Below are positions 33,886 through 41,892 of a stretch of DNA of 57,759 nucleotides, one piece after another. Location of the stretch: contig DATHMF010000099.1 in assembly GCA_035487355.1 (NCBI GenBank), forward strand, positions 1-57,759, read 5' to 3'. The notes under the pieces were generated by a model, which worked only from the letters and a program-made list of their open reading frames with translations, was not told the origin of the DNA and searched no databases. Every line of letters begins with the position of its first letter. The first letter of the stretch is position 1. The translations under genes were made by a program, and so were the position numbers. The DNA comes from Terriglobales bacterium (GTDB lineage Bacteria > Acidobacteriota > Terriglobia > Terriglobales > Acidobacteriaceae).

Positions 33886-33953
33886 CTGCTGCACTCCGAC
33901 TAATTTCAGTCAGTCACTAGTGCGACCTTATAATTAAGCAGACATGTAGCAGC

Positions 33954-34514
33954 ATGGAATTGACTTACAAATTCGGTGTGACTCCCGACGACGGACGAAG
34001 CTACGAATATCCCAATGTCTTTGCCGTTGAGAAGACGGCAGGACCGGAGCGCCTGGTGATTGCGCCTGCCGGACAGCACGTCTCTCTCATGCTTGCTCTC
34101 ATGCGCATGATGTTCGAACCGTTTGGCATCCTATATGTCTTGACAGTCCCGCGAGGCGGCGGGGAAGCAGGACGATATCAGGTTGCCAACCCGGTCGCGC
34201 GCGAGGAAGCTGAAGGATTCCTGGGCCGGTTCAAAGAATTTTTCGAAAACGACGGACGGCACCACATCTGGATAGCCTCAGTCGGCACCTCTGACTCGCT
34301 GGTGTACGACAATCATAACGTTATCTATGCCTATGGCGAATTGCGAGAGTTTGAGCGCGTCCTGGTGAAACGCGGATTAACGAAAGTGGATTGCGTGGAA
34401 TTCCCTTCACCCCACACCCACAAATACAACAGGGCTTTCGATCGCTCCCAGCAAGAGGTGCTTGGCTACTGGGAGTGGAAGCAGTTTCCCTTGCAAGAGG
34501 ACGACGATCCCTGA
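33954..34514 (+). CDS. Hypothetical protein
   Basis: A 186-residue soluble protein, no recognised family. It appears alpha/beta: MELTYKFGVTPDDGRSYEYP, then RLVIAPAGQHVSLMLALMRM, FGILYVLTVPRGG, EAEGFLGRFKEFFENDGRHH, SDSLVYDNHNVIYAYGEL and FPSPHTHKYNRAFDRSQQEV. The central part (FGILYVLTVPR followed by IWIASVG) suggests a compact enzyme-like or immunity-like fold, but nothing specific. Bounded by inverted GC-hairpin repeats on both sides. Confidence 0.7.
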   Translation: MELTYKFGVTPDDGRSYEYPNVFAVEKTAGPERLVIAPAGQHVSLMLALMRMMFEPFGILYVLTVPRGGGEAGRYQVANPVAREEAEGFLGRFKEFFENDGRHHIWIASVGTSDSLVYDNHNVIYAYGELREFERVLVKRGLTKVDCVEFPSPHTHKYNRAFDRSQQEVLGYWEWKQFPLQEDDDP

Positions 34515-34579
34515 AGAATATGAGCTGATCATAGGCTGATACGGCACGTTTAGATTTGAGAGCGCCATTCACGAAGTGG

Positions 34580-34645
34580 AAAAACAATAAGGACAAATCT
34601 CTTCAGGCCCACGCCCCGCTTTGCGCGGGCATGGGGCTCCCGGCC
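34580..34645 (-). repeat. GC-hairpin intergenic repeat, copy 4 (inverted)
   Basis: Reverse orientation: AACAATAAGGACAAATCTC, GGCCCACGCCCCGC-TTT-GCGCGGGCATGGGGC and CTCCCGGCC. It lies 65 nt after the stop of the preceding gene. Confidence 0.8.
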
Positions 34646-34709
34646 TCCAAAGCTCAAATCAGACCGGGAACCTTTTCTCATCCGCCGGAGTCTATTCCAC
34701 CAGAACACC

Positions 34710-35033
34710 ATGATCACGACACGTCAACTTATCGCCGGATTTCTGCTTTTGCCGTTGCTTTTCGCCATTCCAACCATCGCCCACGGTCAAAAAAGCAGGA
34801 GTGCTTCCCGAACTGCGGCCGTCGAGAGTCAACCGCAAGCTGCCGCTGGATTTGATGAGCAGGCAGCGGGCTTCGAGAATCCCGCGATCGCCTTCACCCC
34901 GGCGGATGAGACCACAGACCTTCTCGGATTCGGCATGGTTGGTTTCATCTTCGGCGCGGCCATCGTTGTGCTGCGAACGTTGCGCCGATGGATATTCCCC
35001 GCATCCGTGCGGACCATCGTCTTGGAGCTATAG
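34710..35033 (+). CDS. Small secreted or membrane protein
   Basis: A 107-residue protein with a signal peptide (MITTRQLIAGFLLLPLLFAI, cleavage near AHGQ), a short Ala/Glu-rich linker and a C-terminal membrane helix (LLGFGMVGFIFGAAIVVL) followed by a basic end (RTLRRWIFPASVR). The region after the linker with TPADETTDLLGFG has a PEP-CTERM-like look, but no clear sorting motif is present. Unknown function; moderate confidence that it is a gene. Confidence 0.6.
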   Translation: MITTRQLIAGFLLLPLLFAIPTIAHGQKSRSASRTAAVESQPQAAAGFDEQAAGFENPAIAFTPADETTDLLGFGMVGFIFGAAIVVLRTLRRWIFPASVRTIVLEL

Positions 35034-35067
35034 TTGTCACCAAGCACTCAGCAGCAGGATTCAGTCA

Positions 35068-35096
35068 AAATCCGCGCAATCCGTGAAATCCGCGGT
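35068..35096 (-). repeat. Dispersed CCGCGGATTTCACGG repeat
   Basis: 29 bases identical in reverse complement to 41848-41876 (ACCGCGGATTTCACGGATTG followed by CGCGGATTT). Partial relatives occur at about 24396-24412 and, inverted, at 39868-39885. All lie between or at the ends of genes. Confidence 0.75.
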
Positions 35097-35114
35097 GAGC
35101 CTTTGCTTTATCCC

Positions 35115-35520
35115 AAAATGGTACCATTCTGATATCAAACTGTTGATTCCTTAAGGATTGTGGGCCATCATTGCGAGGGCATTCAAGAATGCAGGGCTAA
35201 GGGTGAGCGCGAAGCGAGCGCCGGATCGCGCGAGCGGAGCGCGAGGGCGCAGCGGTTTACCGCGGAGCCCTTAGAACAAGGGTAGGAAGCCCATGAGTTC
35301 TTTGAAAATCTAATGGCCGGACGCAGGTGGCTCTTGTGCGTGCGTTTATAGATCTGTTAACACACTGATACTACTCAACCACTCACCAACCCAGTCCATA
35401 TGTCATTGAATTGTAATGGCTTACCAATACAGAGACTACTTAAAGTAATGGGTGGGGGCGGGGTATTACTTCACGGGGAAATCCGGAGCCTGAAGATTAC
35501 TAGAAGCTAAACAGGTGGCC
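35115..35520 (-). repeat. Dispersed degenerate repeat, copy C (inverted)
   Basis: About 400 bp, opposite orientation to A and B. On the plus strand it reads TGGTACCA-N3-TGATATCA (35119-35137), GGGCCATCATT, GCATTCAAGAATGC (35179-35192), a GC-rich block of nested inverted repeats (35205-35270), TTACCGCGGAGCCCTTAG (35257-35274), and ACTACTTAAAGTAATGGGT (35436-35454). It fills the 35034-35572 gap; no gene was recognised there. Confidence 0.75.
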
Positions 35521-35572
35521 TACCTACTTGTTCTTGGTTGGCGCTCCTGGTTTGGGGTTACAATTCCGGGTT

Positions 35573-35989
35573 ATGAAGACATTTTGGAAAGCCCAACTCC
35601 TCGTGCTCGTCTGTCTGGCATCGGCCGTACTTTGGTCGCAGGCCGGGTCCAAATCGAATTCGGAAAGTGGCAGCGCGAACTCGAGCGTCTCGCTCAACCG
35701 GGTCCGGGTCTCCGGGAATGTTGAAGAAGGAATGCTCACGCACAAAGTGGTGCTGCCCTATCCCGAGTATGCGAAGGCGAACCGCATCCAGGGCCAAGTC
35801 GTGCTGCATGTAGTCATTGATAAAAAGGGCAAGGTCATCGAGGTCAAGCCGATCTCCGGACACCCGAAGCTGATTCCAACAGCGGTCGACGCGGTGCAGC
35901 AATGGCGCTACCGCCCGTATTTCCTGAATGGGGAAGCCGTCGAGGTGGAGACAACGGTTACCGTGAACTTTAACCTGGCGAACGTGTAG
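35573..35989 (+). CDS. Stand-alone TonB C-terminal domain protein
   Basis: A 138-residue exported protein: a signal peptide (KAQLLVLVCLASAVLWSQA) followed by a TonB_C domain with PYPEYAKANRIQGQVVLHVV, IDKKGKVIEVKPISGHPKL and AVQQWRYRPYFLNGE, the diagnostic W-x-Y/F-x-P block. It lacks the Pro-rich spacer of a full TonB, so it is not a classical energy transducer anchored across the periplasm. ATG 35573 is preferred since it begins the signal peptide. A second protein of the same design lies at 39898-40308. The role in outer-membrane transport is inferred. Confidence 0.85.
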   Translation: MKTFWKAQLLVLVCLASAVLWSQAGSKSNSESGSANSSVSLNRVRVSGNVEEGMLTHKVVLPYPEYAKANRIQGQVVLHVVIDKKGKVIEVKPISGHPKLIPTAVDAVQQWRYRPYFLNGEAVEVETTVTVNFNLANV

Positions 35990-36025
35990 CGGTCTTAACC
36001 ATCCCTTTGGTTAGTCACACCTGGC

Positions 36026-36565
36026 CTAGTCCCCGTTGAAGGTCCACTCCACGCCAGCGAGGCGTTCGTGATCAAACCAGAACGATGCGCTGGCCGTTTG
36101 TTCCAAATTGGAATAGCGCTTGGCGGGGATGCCGCCTGGGCCCTTGCTCTCCTCGGCACCGGCGCCGAAGGCGGCGTATATGTCGTCGAGGGAGCTGTGG
36201 CCGATCTGCAACTTGGCGGGCAGCTTGCGATCAGCCGTGGTGACGGTGATGTGCTGAATCAGCAGCGCGCCGGTGGCGGGCACGTAGGCCTCAACTACCA
36301 CGCCCTTGCCGTCGTCGAGAACGACGATGCGGTCGGTTTGTCCGGGGACGTTTGGGTTCTGGACCTGGCGAGTGCTCTTTGTTGTTGCGTGGAGCCGGAG
36401 CCGCAACTGCGCGAGGGTGAATGGCTGCGAGGTGAGTCCGATATTCTGATCGATGAAGTTACCGATAGCCTCTTCCGGCGAACCTGTGGCGCCGGCCACG
36501 AGCCGCGGCGCCCATGCTGAACTTATCAGTACCATCAGCACGGCCAGAACGAATACCTTTTTCAT
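36026..36565 (-). CDS. Secreted hypothetical protein
   Basis: A 179-residue exported protein with a clear signal peptide (MKKVFVLAVLMVLISSAWA) and no recognised family. Mature part: SPEEAIGNFIDQNIGL, FTLAQLRLRLHATTKSTRQV, DRIVVLDDGKGVVVEAYVPA and KLQIGHSSLDDIYAAFGAG. The last motif (GHSSLDDIYAAFG) resembles lipoprotein-assembly-type strands but is too weak to name. GGAGGAG precedes the ATG by eight bases and overlaps the palindrome GGAGACGTCTCC (36566-36577), which could be an operator. Confidence 0.72.
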   Translation of the reverse strand: MKKVFVLAVLMVLISSAWAPRLVAGATGSPEEAIGNFIDQNIGLTSQPFTLAQLRLRLHATTKSTRQVQNPNVPGQTDRIVVLDDGKGVVVEAYVPATGALLIQHITVTTADRKLPAKLQIGHSSLDDIYAAFGAGAEESKGPGGIPAKRYSNLEQTASASFWFDHERLAGVEWTFNGD

Positions 36566-36577
36566 GGAGACGTCTCC
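36566..36577. promoter_or_regulatory. 12-bp palindrome over the ribosome binding site
   Basis: GGAGACGTCTCC is a perfect palindrome that directly abuts the ATG of the secreted hypothetical gene and shares bases with its Shine-Dalgarno sequence. It could be a repressor site; chance is also possible for 12 bp. Confidence 0.4.
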
Positions 36578-36707
36578 TCCATATATAGGTGAAGGTGCTC
36601 CCGAATTATAACTGGCCGGACAGCTCGCGCTTCAGCAAAGCGTGGGTAGAAAATTGGAGCCCGGGCCGTCACCGGAAACCGAGCTCCAACCATTGGCGTT
36701 CACCTCA

Positions 36708-37499
36708 TTAGTTGGGGTTCACGTCAGCATAGGTCAAGCCGATTTTGGCGCCGCTCAGGAACGCCGAGGCGGGACCTTTCCCGTTCACGCTGCCGGAGCG
36801 ATAAACGCCCCACTTGAACATGACGAACGAACCCGTTTTGGCATCCCAGGTAGGACAGTTGAAGCGCGTCTTACCGTTGATGAACATTTGGGGGATGCCG
36901 TTGTACCACAGCTCCACCCAGCCCGTGTTGTCGGTCGCCAGGTGGACGTGGACCACAAACGTGTTCCATGAATTCAAAGGAAACTTGGTTTTCCAGAAGT
37001 TGACGTTCGTCCCATTCACGTTGTTCTGCATGTAAAGATTGCCGTCTCCGTTCAAGGCTCGCAGGACCAGCGGCGCACCCTGGCCGGCGGGGCCGTAACC
37101 ATGCATCTGCCACATGGCGACCCAGGCGCCGTTTGTGGGCATCGGGTTCCACAGCGCGCGCCAGCCTACGAAGTAGGTACCGCCCTTGGCCACCCGGAAG
37201 TTACCGCCGGGCGTTCTCGTGCCCTTGGACTCGCAGCGCTCCTTGCCGAAGCTGGGATCGTCCCAGGTGTCGTATCGAAACACCAAGCCGTGTTGGCCCT
37301 TCGGGTCGCTGACGACGCTGATGCGTCCGGGAGCTTCCTCCAATCCTTCAAAAACGCCCGTGCCGCGGGCGGCGTTGCCATCCCACAGCAACTGGGCGTG
37401 GGCGCCAGGCAGCCAGAGACAGAGCCCGACAAGCAGACAGAGCATGCGGAATACTACGGTCCTGGGTTCAAGTACTTTATACAGATACTTTGAATTCAT
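36708..37499 (-). CDS. Secreted polysaccharide lyase-like (concanavalin-fold) protein
   Basis: A 263-residue exported protein. GGAGGAAA precedes ATG 37499, giving a signal peptide ending at GAHAQ. The mature part (VVSDPKGQHGLVFRYDTWDD, KGGTYFVGWRALWNPMPTNG, WVAMWQMHGYGPAGQGAPLV, then a WNTFVVHVHLATDNTGWVE-type strand, LWYNGIPQMFING, FKWGVYRSGS) matches the heparin-lyase-I-like/alginate-lyase-like jelly-roll family (Polysacc_lyase, Pfam PF14099). Its substrate polysaccharide cannot be told. It is probably periplasmic or extracellular, degrading a plant or microbial glycan. Confidence 0.78.
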   Translation of the reverse strand: MNSKYLYKVLEPRTVVFRMLCLLVGLCLWLPGAHAQLLWDGNAARGTGVFEGLEEAPGRISVVSDPKGQHGLVFRYDTWDDPSFGKERCESKGTRTPGGNFRVAKGGTYFVGWRALWNPMPTNGAWVAMWQMHGYGPAGQGAPLVLRALNGDGNLYMQNNVNGTNVNFWKTKFPLNSWNTFVVHVHLATDNTGWVELWYNGIPQMFINGKTRFNCPTWDAKTGSFVMFKWGVYRSGSVNGKGPASAFLSGAKIGLTYADVNPN

Positions 37500-38046
37500 T
37501 ATGGTTTCCTCCGTGAGCATACTTGGTTGTGCGCAACTCAAGAGCGCGGTTGACGGTAAACCTGGTCATCCCAGGTTGACCTGTGCGGAGGCCATTATCA
37601 TTTTGTGATGTGATGCGTCAGCACATTGACTGTGCACAAACCGGAAGGGCCAGCAAGAGCAGGGCTATCAAGGCACTCAATCTGTGACAGGAGCGCACAA
37701 CGCAGGCGGGGAGGCCCGCATTCGTTAGGTCAATCTGTTCACAGTGGTTTGTCGGAGTTGTGTGGCAACGCTTTCCAAGCGCAGGAGTGCGGCAAGCGCC
37801 TATCAAAAAGTCATCTTTCCAAAGTTCACTTGAAATGCATTCCAGCTTCTGAAGTTTTCAGCAGATGTTGCTGCTCAATACAAACCTCAGCCGCTTTCAG
37901 TTGCCGCCAGACGGTACGTAGGTGTTTACATGACCGGGATGGCCTCCGTCAAGACAAAATCGCTAAATAGTGTTTTTGGGAAAACTCAAAATAATATTTC
38001 GATTTCGTTACAATCAAGGCGGGTTCAATCCCGAGGGGAAAAAAGC
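37500..38046. other. Intergenic region
   Basis: 547 nt between divergent genes. The first ~80 nt hold the lyase ribosome binding site and a hairpin AACCTGG-TCATC-CCAGGTT (37559-37577) in its leader. The rest has only low-quality open frames and no recognised RNA. GAGGGGA just before 38047 serves the downstream gene. Confidence 0.5.
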
Positions 38047-38658
38047 ATGGATATATTGCGCAAGCTGTTAGGTCCAAGTAAAGAAGAGATCTGGCGGCAA
38101 CTCTGCGGCAAGATCGACGGGCGTTACATCGAAGGAGGCTTTTGGAAAGGGGACAAGGTCGAAGCTACGCACGGTGAATGGACCATTACCCTGGACACCT
38201 ATACGGTTTCGAACGGAAAATCGTCAGTAACCTACACCCGGATGCGGGCGCCCTATGTGAATCCGGATGGCTTTCACTTCACCATTTACCGGAAAGGTAT
38301 CTTCAGCGACATCGCCAAATGGTTCGGAATGCAGGATGTTGCGGTAGGCTACGAACCCTTTGACCAGGACTTCATCATTAAGGGCAATTCTGAAATGAAG
38401 TTGCGGCAACTGTTTGCCGATGCCAGAATCCGGGAGCTGATCGCCGCGCAGCCGGCCATTCGCTTCACCGTCAAAGACGACGAAGGCTGGTTCGGGGCCG
38501 CGCTCCCCGAGGGCGTGGACGAGCTCTATTTCGAGGTGGTTGGGGTCATCAAAGATGTCGAACGGCTGAAGATGCTCTATGAATTGTTCGCGGAAACTTT
38601 GGACCAGCTCTGCCACATCGGGTCAGCCTACGAAAATAAACCGAACGTCACAGCGTGA
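38047..38658 (+). CDS. Hypothetical cytoplasmic protein
   Basis: A 203-residue soluble protein starting at ATG 38047 behind GAGGGGA. It has MDILRKLLGPSKEEIWRQL, GEWTITLDTYTVSNGKSS, TRMRAPYVNPDGFHFTIYRK, VGYEPFDQDFIIKGNSEMKL, AQPAIRFTVKDDEGWFGAAL and ELFAETLDQLCHIGSAYE. The order of a strand-rich domain, the FDQDFIIKGN motif and a C-terminal helix resembles DUF3137-type proteins, but the match is loose. No operon partner is evident; function unknown. Confidence 0.75.
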   Translation: MDILRKLLGPSKEEIWRQLCGKIDGRYIEGGFWKGDKVEATHGEWTITLDTYTVSNGKSSVTYTRMRAPYVNPDGFHFTIYRKGIFSDIAKWFGMQDVAVGYEPFDQDFIIKGNSEMKLRQLFADARIRELIAAQPAIRFTVKDDEGWFGAALPEGVDELYFEVVGVIKDVERLKMLYELFAETLDQLCHIGSAYENKPNVTA

Positions 38659-38954
38659 CAATTCAGCCTTCCAAAATCAGTCCCATAACGAGATTGAGCC
38701 AATATGGGATAAATAACCAAAAGTATTCTCCTGCATTTTTTGGTAACAAATTTCTCAGTATTTTCATTATAGAAGGGCGGCTGCTCTGGTAGGCTGTCCT
38801 CATTTTCCACGACTAGAAGGCAGTTGGTGACCAGCCCAGGAGGTTGAGTATGCCTCCTTGCCCGCAAAAATAAAGTTCCTATGTTTTGCAGGTTCGAGCC
38901 ACTACATGTGTGGTGCTGTTCGCGGTCCAAATTTCAAGGAGAAGGTCCATTTTT
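38659..38954. other. Intergenic region with small hairpin
   Basis: About 296 nt without a gene. GGAGG and CCTCC around 38840-38857 form a 5-bp stem. AAGGAGAAGG at 38936-38945 is the ribosome binding site of the next gene. Confidence 0.5.
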
Positions 38955-39794
38955 GTGAAAAATATGAAAACCAAACTCTGTAGTTTATTTGCATGTTTTA
39001 TGCTGCTCTCGCCGGCGCTTGTGCTGGCGCAAGGGCCAGGAAATAATATCCAAACCGTGGTTCCTGATGGGAGAGAAGAGTCAGACTCGATCCCGGTGGG
39101 CACGGCCACCACTTACCTGTTTTCGGCGCAGGCCGGCCACTCGTATTCGGTGGAGCAAAGCCGGGGAATGAGCAGGCCCATCATCCCCATGATGGTGTTT
39201 GGCGGCTGCCCGGGCAGCTCTGCGAATGACACGTCCACGATGGCCCCGGAGGTGACGCTCAATATTGGCTTTCCACAGCAGCGGCAAAGGATAGCATTTA
39301 CCTGTCCGGGACCGGTATTTCCCCCGCCATCGCCAAATTATGCCCAGGCCATGATTCCAAACTTTAACGGTGGCGCGGCTTATAACTTCAGCATCAGTGT
39401 GACGGATACGACCCTGTTCAGCGAGAAATGGAAAGCCACCAGCAACGCCGACACTTTTTGGACCTTCACCAACTCCAGCTCGGCCCCAGTCCATGTTGGC
39501 CTGATTCTGCTGGATGCATTCGGGAACCAACTTGGGCAAAATCCCCCGATCACCATTAACCCCGGCGCAACGTTTTCCATTGATACCACGCAGATGCCGC
39601 AACTGCCGCGCAACCCTCCGGGCGGAGGTCCCTTTAGCCTCACCGGCTCGGCCCTGGCAAGTGAAGATGGGCCCCCGGGAGCCATCCGGGCTACGGAGGT
39701 CATCGTGACCACAGCAGGTGGGCCATGTCCTAGTCCGACCTGTGTTACCACGAGCGAGACGGTGAAGTTCGCGACCAAGATCCAGTCCCGCTAG
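38955..39794 (+). CDS. Secreted hypothetical protein
   Basis: A 279-residue exported protein. GTG 38955 is chosen for its distance of about 10 nt from AAGGAGAAGG; ATG 38964 is the alternative. Signal peptide LCSLFACFMLLSPALVLAQ. The mature part contains TYLFSAQAGHSYSVEQSRG, a Pro-rich middle, FTNSSSAPVHVGLILLDAFG and NPPITINPGATFSIDT, giving a beta-sandwich impression like pre-peptidase/lectin-like domains. Two cysteine pairs (GGCPGS/FTCPGP and PCPSPTC) could form disulfides. No family is recognised. Confidence 0.72.
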   Translation: MKNMKTKLCSLFACFMLLSPALVLAQGPGNNIQTVVPDGREESDSIPVGTATTYLFSAQAGHSYSVEQSRGMSRPIIPMMVFGGCPGSSANDTSTMAPEVTLNIGFPQQRQRIAFTCPGPVFPPPSPNYAQAMIPNFNGGAAYNFSISVTDTTLFSEKWKATSNADTFWTFTNSSSAPVHVGLILLDAFGNQLGQNPPITINPGATFSIDTTQMPQLPRNPPGGGPFSLTGSALASEDGPPGAIRATEVIVTTAGGPCPSPTCVTTSETVKFATKIQSR

Positions 39795-39897
39795 AAATAC
39801 ATAGCTGAAAACATGGGCGGCCTCAGCGCCGCCCATGACCCTCCCACGGATTTTTGAAAAGCAACCCGTGAAATCTGTGGTAAGTTTTTGTTTTAAT

Positions 39898-40308
39898 TCA
39901 AGGTGCTTCGATTACATCGTACTTCAGGCCGTGCTCGTTCACGCTATAGCGAATAGCGATTCTTCCACAGAACTTCTTTGCGACTCCGCGCAACCTATAA
40001 GGCTGAAACTTCCACTGCTTGACGGAATCAATGGCCGACTGGATGATGAGCGGATGTCCTGAGACCATTTGTATGCAGGTTACGCTGCCCACGGTGTCAA
40101 CCTCGATTGCCAATACGACGGTCCCCTCCAGGCGTACCATGTCTCCGCGCGGGGCTTCCATGGGTTCCGTCTTGCGTAGCAGGGCCTTTACCTGGCGTGG
40201 CGACAGCCGTTCGACGCCGGATTCGCAACATCCGGGCGCCGGCTTCTGCGCTTTGGCCGCGAGTAACGTGGAAGCAAGAACCAGCACCAGGCCGCAGCGA
40301 AATAACAT
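39898..40308 (-). CDS. Stand-alone TonB C-terminal domain protein (second)
   Basis: A 136-residue protein: signal peptide (MLFRCGLVLVLASTLLAAKA), then a TonB_C domain recognised by EGTVVLAIEVDTVGSVTCIQ, MVSGHPLIIQSAIDSVKQWK and FQPYRLRGVAKKFCGRIAIR. It is paralogous in design to the protein at 35573-35989 (SGHP, QW-[KR]-[FY]-[RQ]-P-Y). Extra cysteines (GCCESG, VTCIQ, FCGR) are unusual for TonB_C. A longer frame begins 105 nt upstream but lacks a signal peptide start there. Confidence 0.82.
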   Translation of the reverse strand: MLFRCGLVLVLASTLLAAKAQKPAPGCCESGVERLSPRQVKALLRKTEPMEAPRGDMVRLEGTVVLAIEVDTVGSVTCIQMVSGHPLIIQSAIDSVKQWKFQPYRLRGVAKKFCGRIAIRYSVNEHGLKYDVIEAP

Positions 40309-40428
40309 GTTTATCCCATTCAAATTGACCACCACCGGAGCAGCCAATGTTCCCAGTTGCCAGGTTTTCAGCTCGCTGCGCTCGCGGGTTGACGCATTGG
40401 TTGATCGGATCATGGAATATTTGAAGAG

Positions 40429-40995
40429 CTAGTGGAGATAAATGGGTGCAGTCCTCGTAACCGGTTGTTCCAAATAGTCAGTGTCATAGATGGTCGCGTT
40501 GCGGAAGCTGGGGTCTGTTGCTGCATGGAGAGCGTCATCGGTCAGCCACACGGGCTCATGAGTTCGCACCTGATGAAAGCGCACGATGGGATTGTCATAC
40601 TGCGTGTAGTAAACACGAAAGCGGCGCTCCGGATAGTCAAGCTTGAGTTTGATGGCCCACATCTTGGCCATCGTTGACCCAATCTCGCAGGCAGCGACGA
40701 AGTCAGGGTGGGTGTGATCGTAGCTCTCCTCCACCGCGTCAAGAGATTCGGAGACAGATTCGCGATTCTCGGAGGTTGCGCCGTTTTGGAATTCATCAAG
40801 CACGTGGGTATGGTTGATAAAAGACTCGGTTTCGGTTTTGCCGCCAGGAAGCTCTTCCACATCGCCGTAACACTGGAAGGCAGCAAAGATGCATCCGTTA
40901 ACTTCGATAAAGTCAGGCCAGAAGAGCTGCAGGAGCTGCTTTGCCGTCTGAACCGAAACCTGCTTCTGTAGGCGTGGCCCTGGTATTTGGGACAA
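40429..40995 (-). CDS. Hypothetical protein
   Basis: A 188-residue soluble, acidic protein. The start TTG 40995 is chosen because GGAGGAG lies four bases upstream, inside a longer frame. Visible elements: VQTAKQLLQLFWPDFIEVNG, FAAFQCYGDVEELPGGKTET, SESLDAVEESYDHTHPDFVA, ACEIGSTMAKMWAIKLKLDY, RFRVYYTQYDNPIVRFHQVR and DPSFRNATIYDTDYL. No family is recognised; the arrangement recalls small immunity-type proteins of toxin systems but no toxin is adjacent. Confidence 0.68.
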   Translation of the reverse strand: MSQIPGPRLQKQVSVQTAKQLLQLFWPDFIEVNGCIFAAFQCYGDVEELPGGKTETESFINHTHVLDEFQNGATSENRESVSESLDAVEESYDHTHPDFVAACEIGSTMAKMWAIKLKLDYPERRFRVYYTQYDNPIVRFHQVRTHEPVWLTDDALHAATDPSFRNATIYDTDYLEQPVTRTAPIYLH

Positions 40996-41079
40996 GGTCT
41001 CCTCCGTGCATGACGAATGTGGGTACAAATCAGCATACTGCGATCACGCTGGATTTGCACCAGAGCCGTGCATCGACAC

Positions 41080-41385
41080 TCAGATGCTTTGCTCAAACAA
41101 AACTGAAACTTCAGGTTTGTCGGGGCAGTAGTGGACGACAATTTTGCGTCCTTTCGGAAAGGGCGCCAGGAAGTCGTAGGCTTCGTCTTCAGAGAAGAAC
41201 AGATGTTGGAAGTAGCCGGAATAGTACTCGCCCCGGGCAGAGTAGAAATAACTGATTTCGGCCATATATACATCCCGGGTACGAACGTGGACTTCCGCGC
41301 TGTGGACCTCGCCCGTCGCTGAGGGCCAGTCGGCGCTCGCATCATTTTCTTCTTCGGATTGGAAAAGCCAGTCAGAGAGTCCCAT
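41080..41385 (-). CDS. DUF3592-like small protein
   Basis: A 101-residue protein. The pattern WPSATGEVHSAEVHVRTRDV, AEISYFYSARGEYYSGYFQH and FPKGRKIVVHYCPDKPEVSV (Y-x-Y with G-x-x-Y, then P-x-G-x-x-V-x-Y-x-P-x-x-P) matches the DUF3592 beta domain, though the usual flanking membrane helices are absent. Function of the family unknown. Confidence 0.72.
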   Translation of the reverse strand: MGLSDWLFQSEEENDASADWPSATGEVHSAEVHVRTRDVYMAEISYFYSARGEYYSGYFQHLFFSEDEAYDFLAPFPKGRKIVVHYCPDKPEVSVLFEQSI

Positions 41386-41473
41386 GACCGTACCTTTTTT
41401 ACAGGCTAGTGTAGTCCATTGTCGTCAGAACAAAAACTTACAGGGGATTCACAGATGCTGCTAGATTGAAACC

Positions 41474-41794
41474 ATGCACCCGACACGGCTTCAGCAAAAT
41501 GTCGCCCGCTACGCCGATGACATTGAGGCTGAGATGCGGCGAATCGGCTTCTGGCAGAGCGAACCTCTGCGGCCCGAGCAACTGGAATTTACCCAGGCCT
41601 TTGCCATGGACACTATGACCTACGCGCAGTGGCTGCAGTTCATCTTTCTGCCGCGCGTGCGGGAGGCGGTCGCGTCTAATCAGTTCCCCTCGAGCAGCAG
41701 CGTCGGTACGCAGGCTGTCCGCGAGTTCGACGGCGCTCCTGATGCAGACCGTTTGATTACGCTGCTCTCGGAATTCGATGGGCTGTTTGAGTAA
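41474..41794 (+). CDS. yqcC: YqcC family protein
   Basis: A 106-residue protein matching YqcC (DUF446): an N-terminal helix pair (VARYADDIEAEMRRIGFWQS), the centre LEFTQAFAMDTMTYAQWLQF and IFLPRVREAVASNQFP, typical of the family. In enterobacteria yqcC sits beside the tRNA pseudouridine synthase gene truC; no such gene is visible here. Function uncertain. Confidence 0.85.
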   Translation: MHPTRLQQNVARYADDIEAEMRRIGFWQSEPLRPEQLEFTQAFAMDTMTYAQWLQFIFLPRVREAVASNQFPSSSSVGTQAVREFDGAPDADRLITLLSEFDGLFE

Positions 41795-41847
41795 GAGCAA
41801 TCAGCATTCAGCGGTCGGCACTCAGCCAAAACGAAACGCAAAAGCAT

Positions 41848-41876
41848 ACCGCGGATTTCACGGATTGCGCGGATTT
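41848..41876 (+). repeat. Dispersed CCGCGGATTTCACGG repeat
   Basis: 29 bases identical to the reverse complement of 35068-35096. It lies just before the 3' end of the convergent PEGA gene. Confidence 0.75.
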
Positions 41877-41892
41877 GAAAGGCTGGTCTCAA

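Noticed and set aside
37626..37970. A 114-residue plus-strand open frame in the 37.5-38.0 kb gap
   Set aside because: No ribosome binding site, no hydrophobic or conserved pattern, arginine-rich random look.
38018..38036. tRNA T-arm-like sequence GCGGGTTCAATCCCG
   Set aside because: No acceptor, anticodon or D-arm around it; it lies in the ribosome binding region of the next gene.
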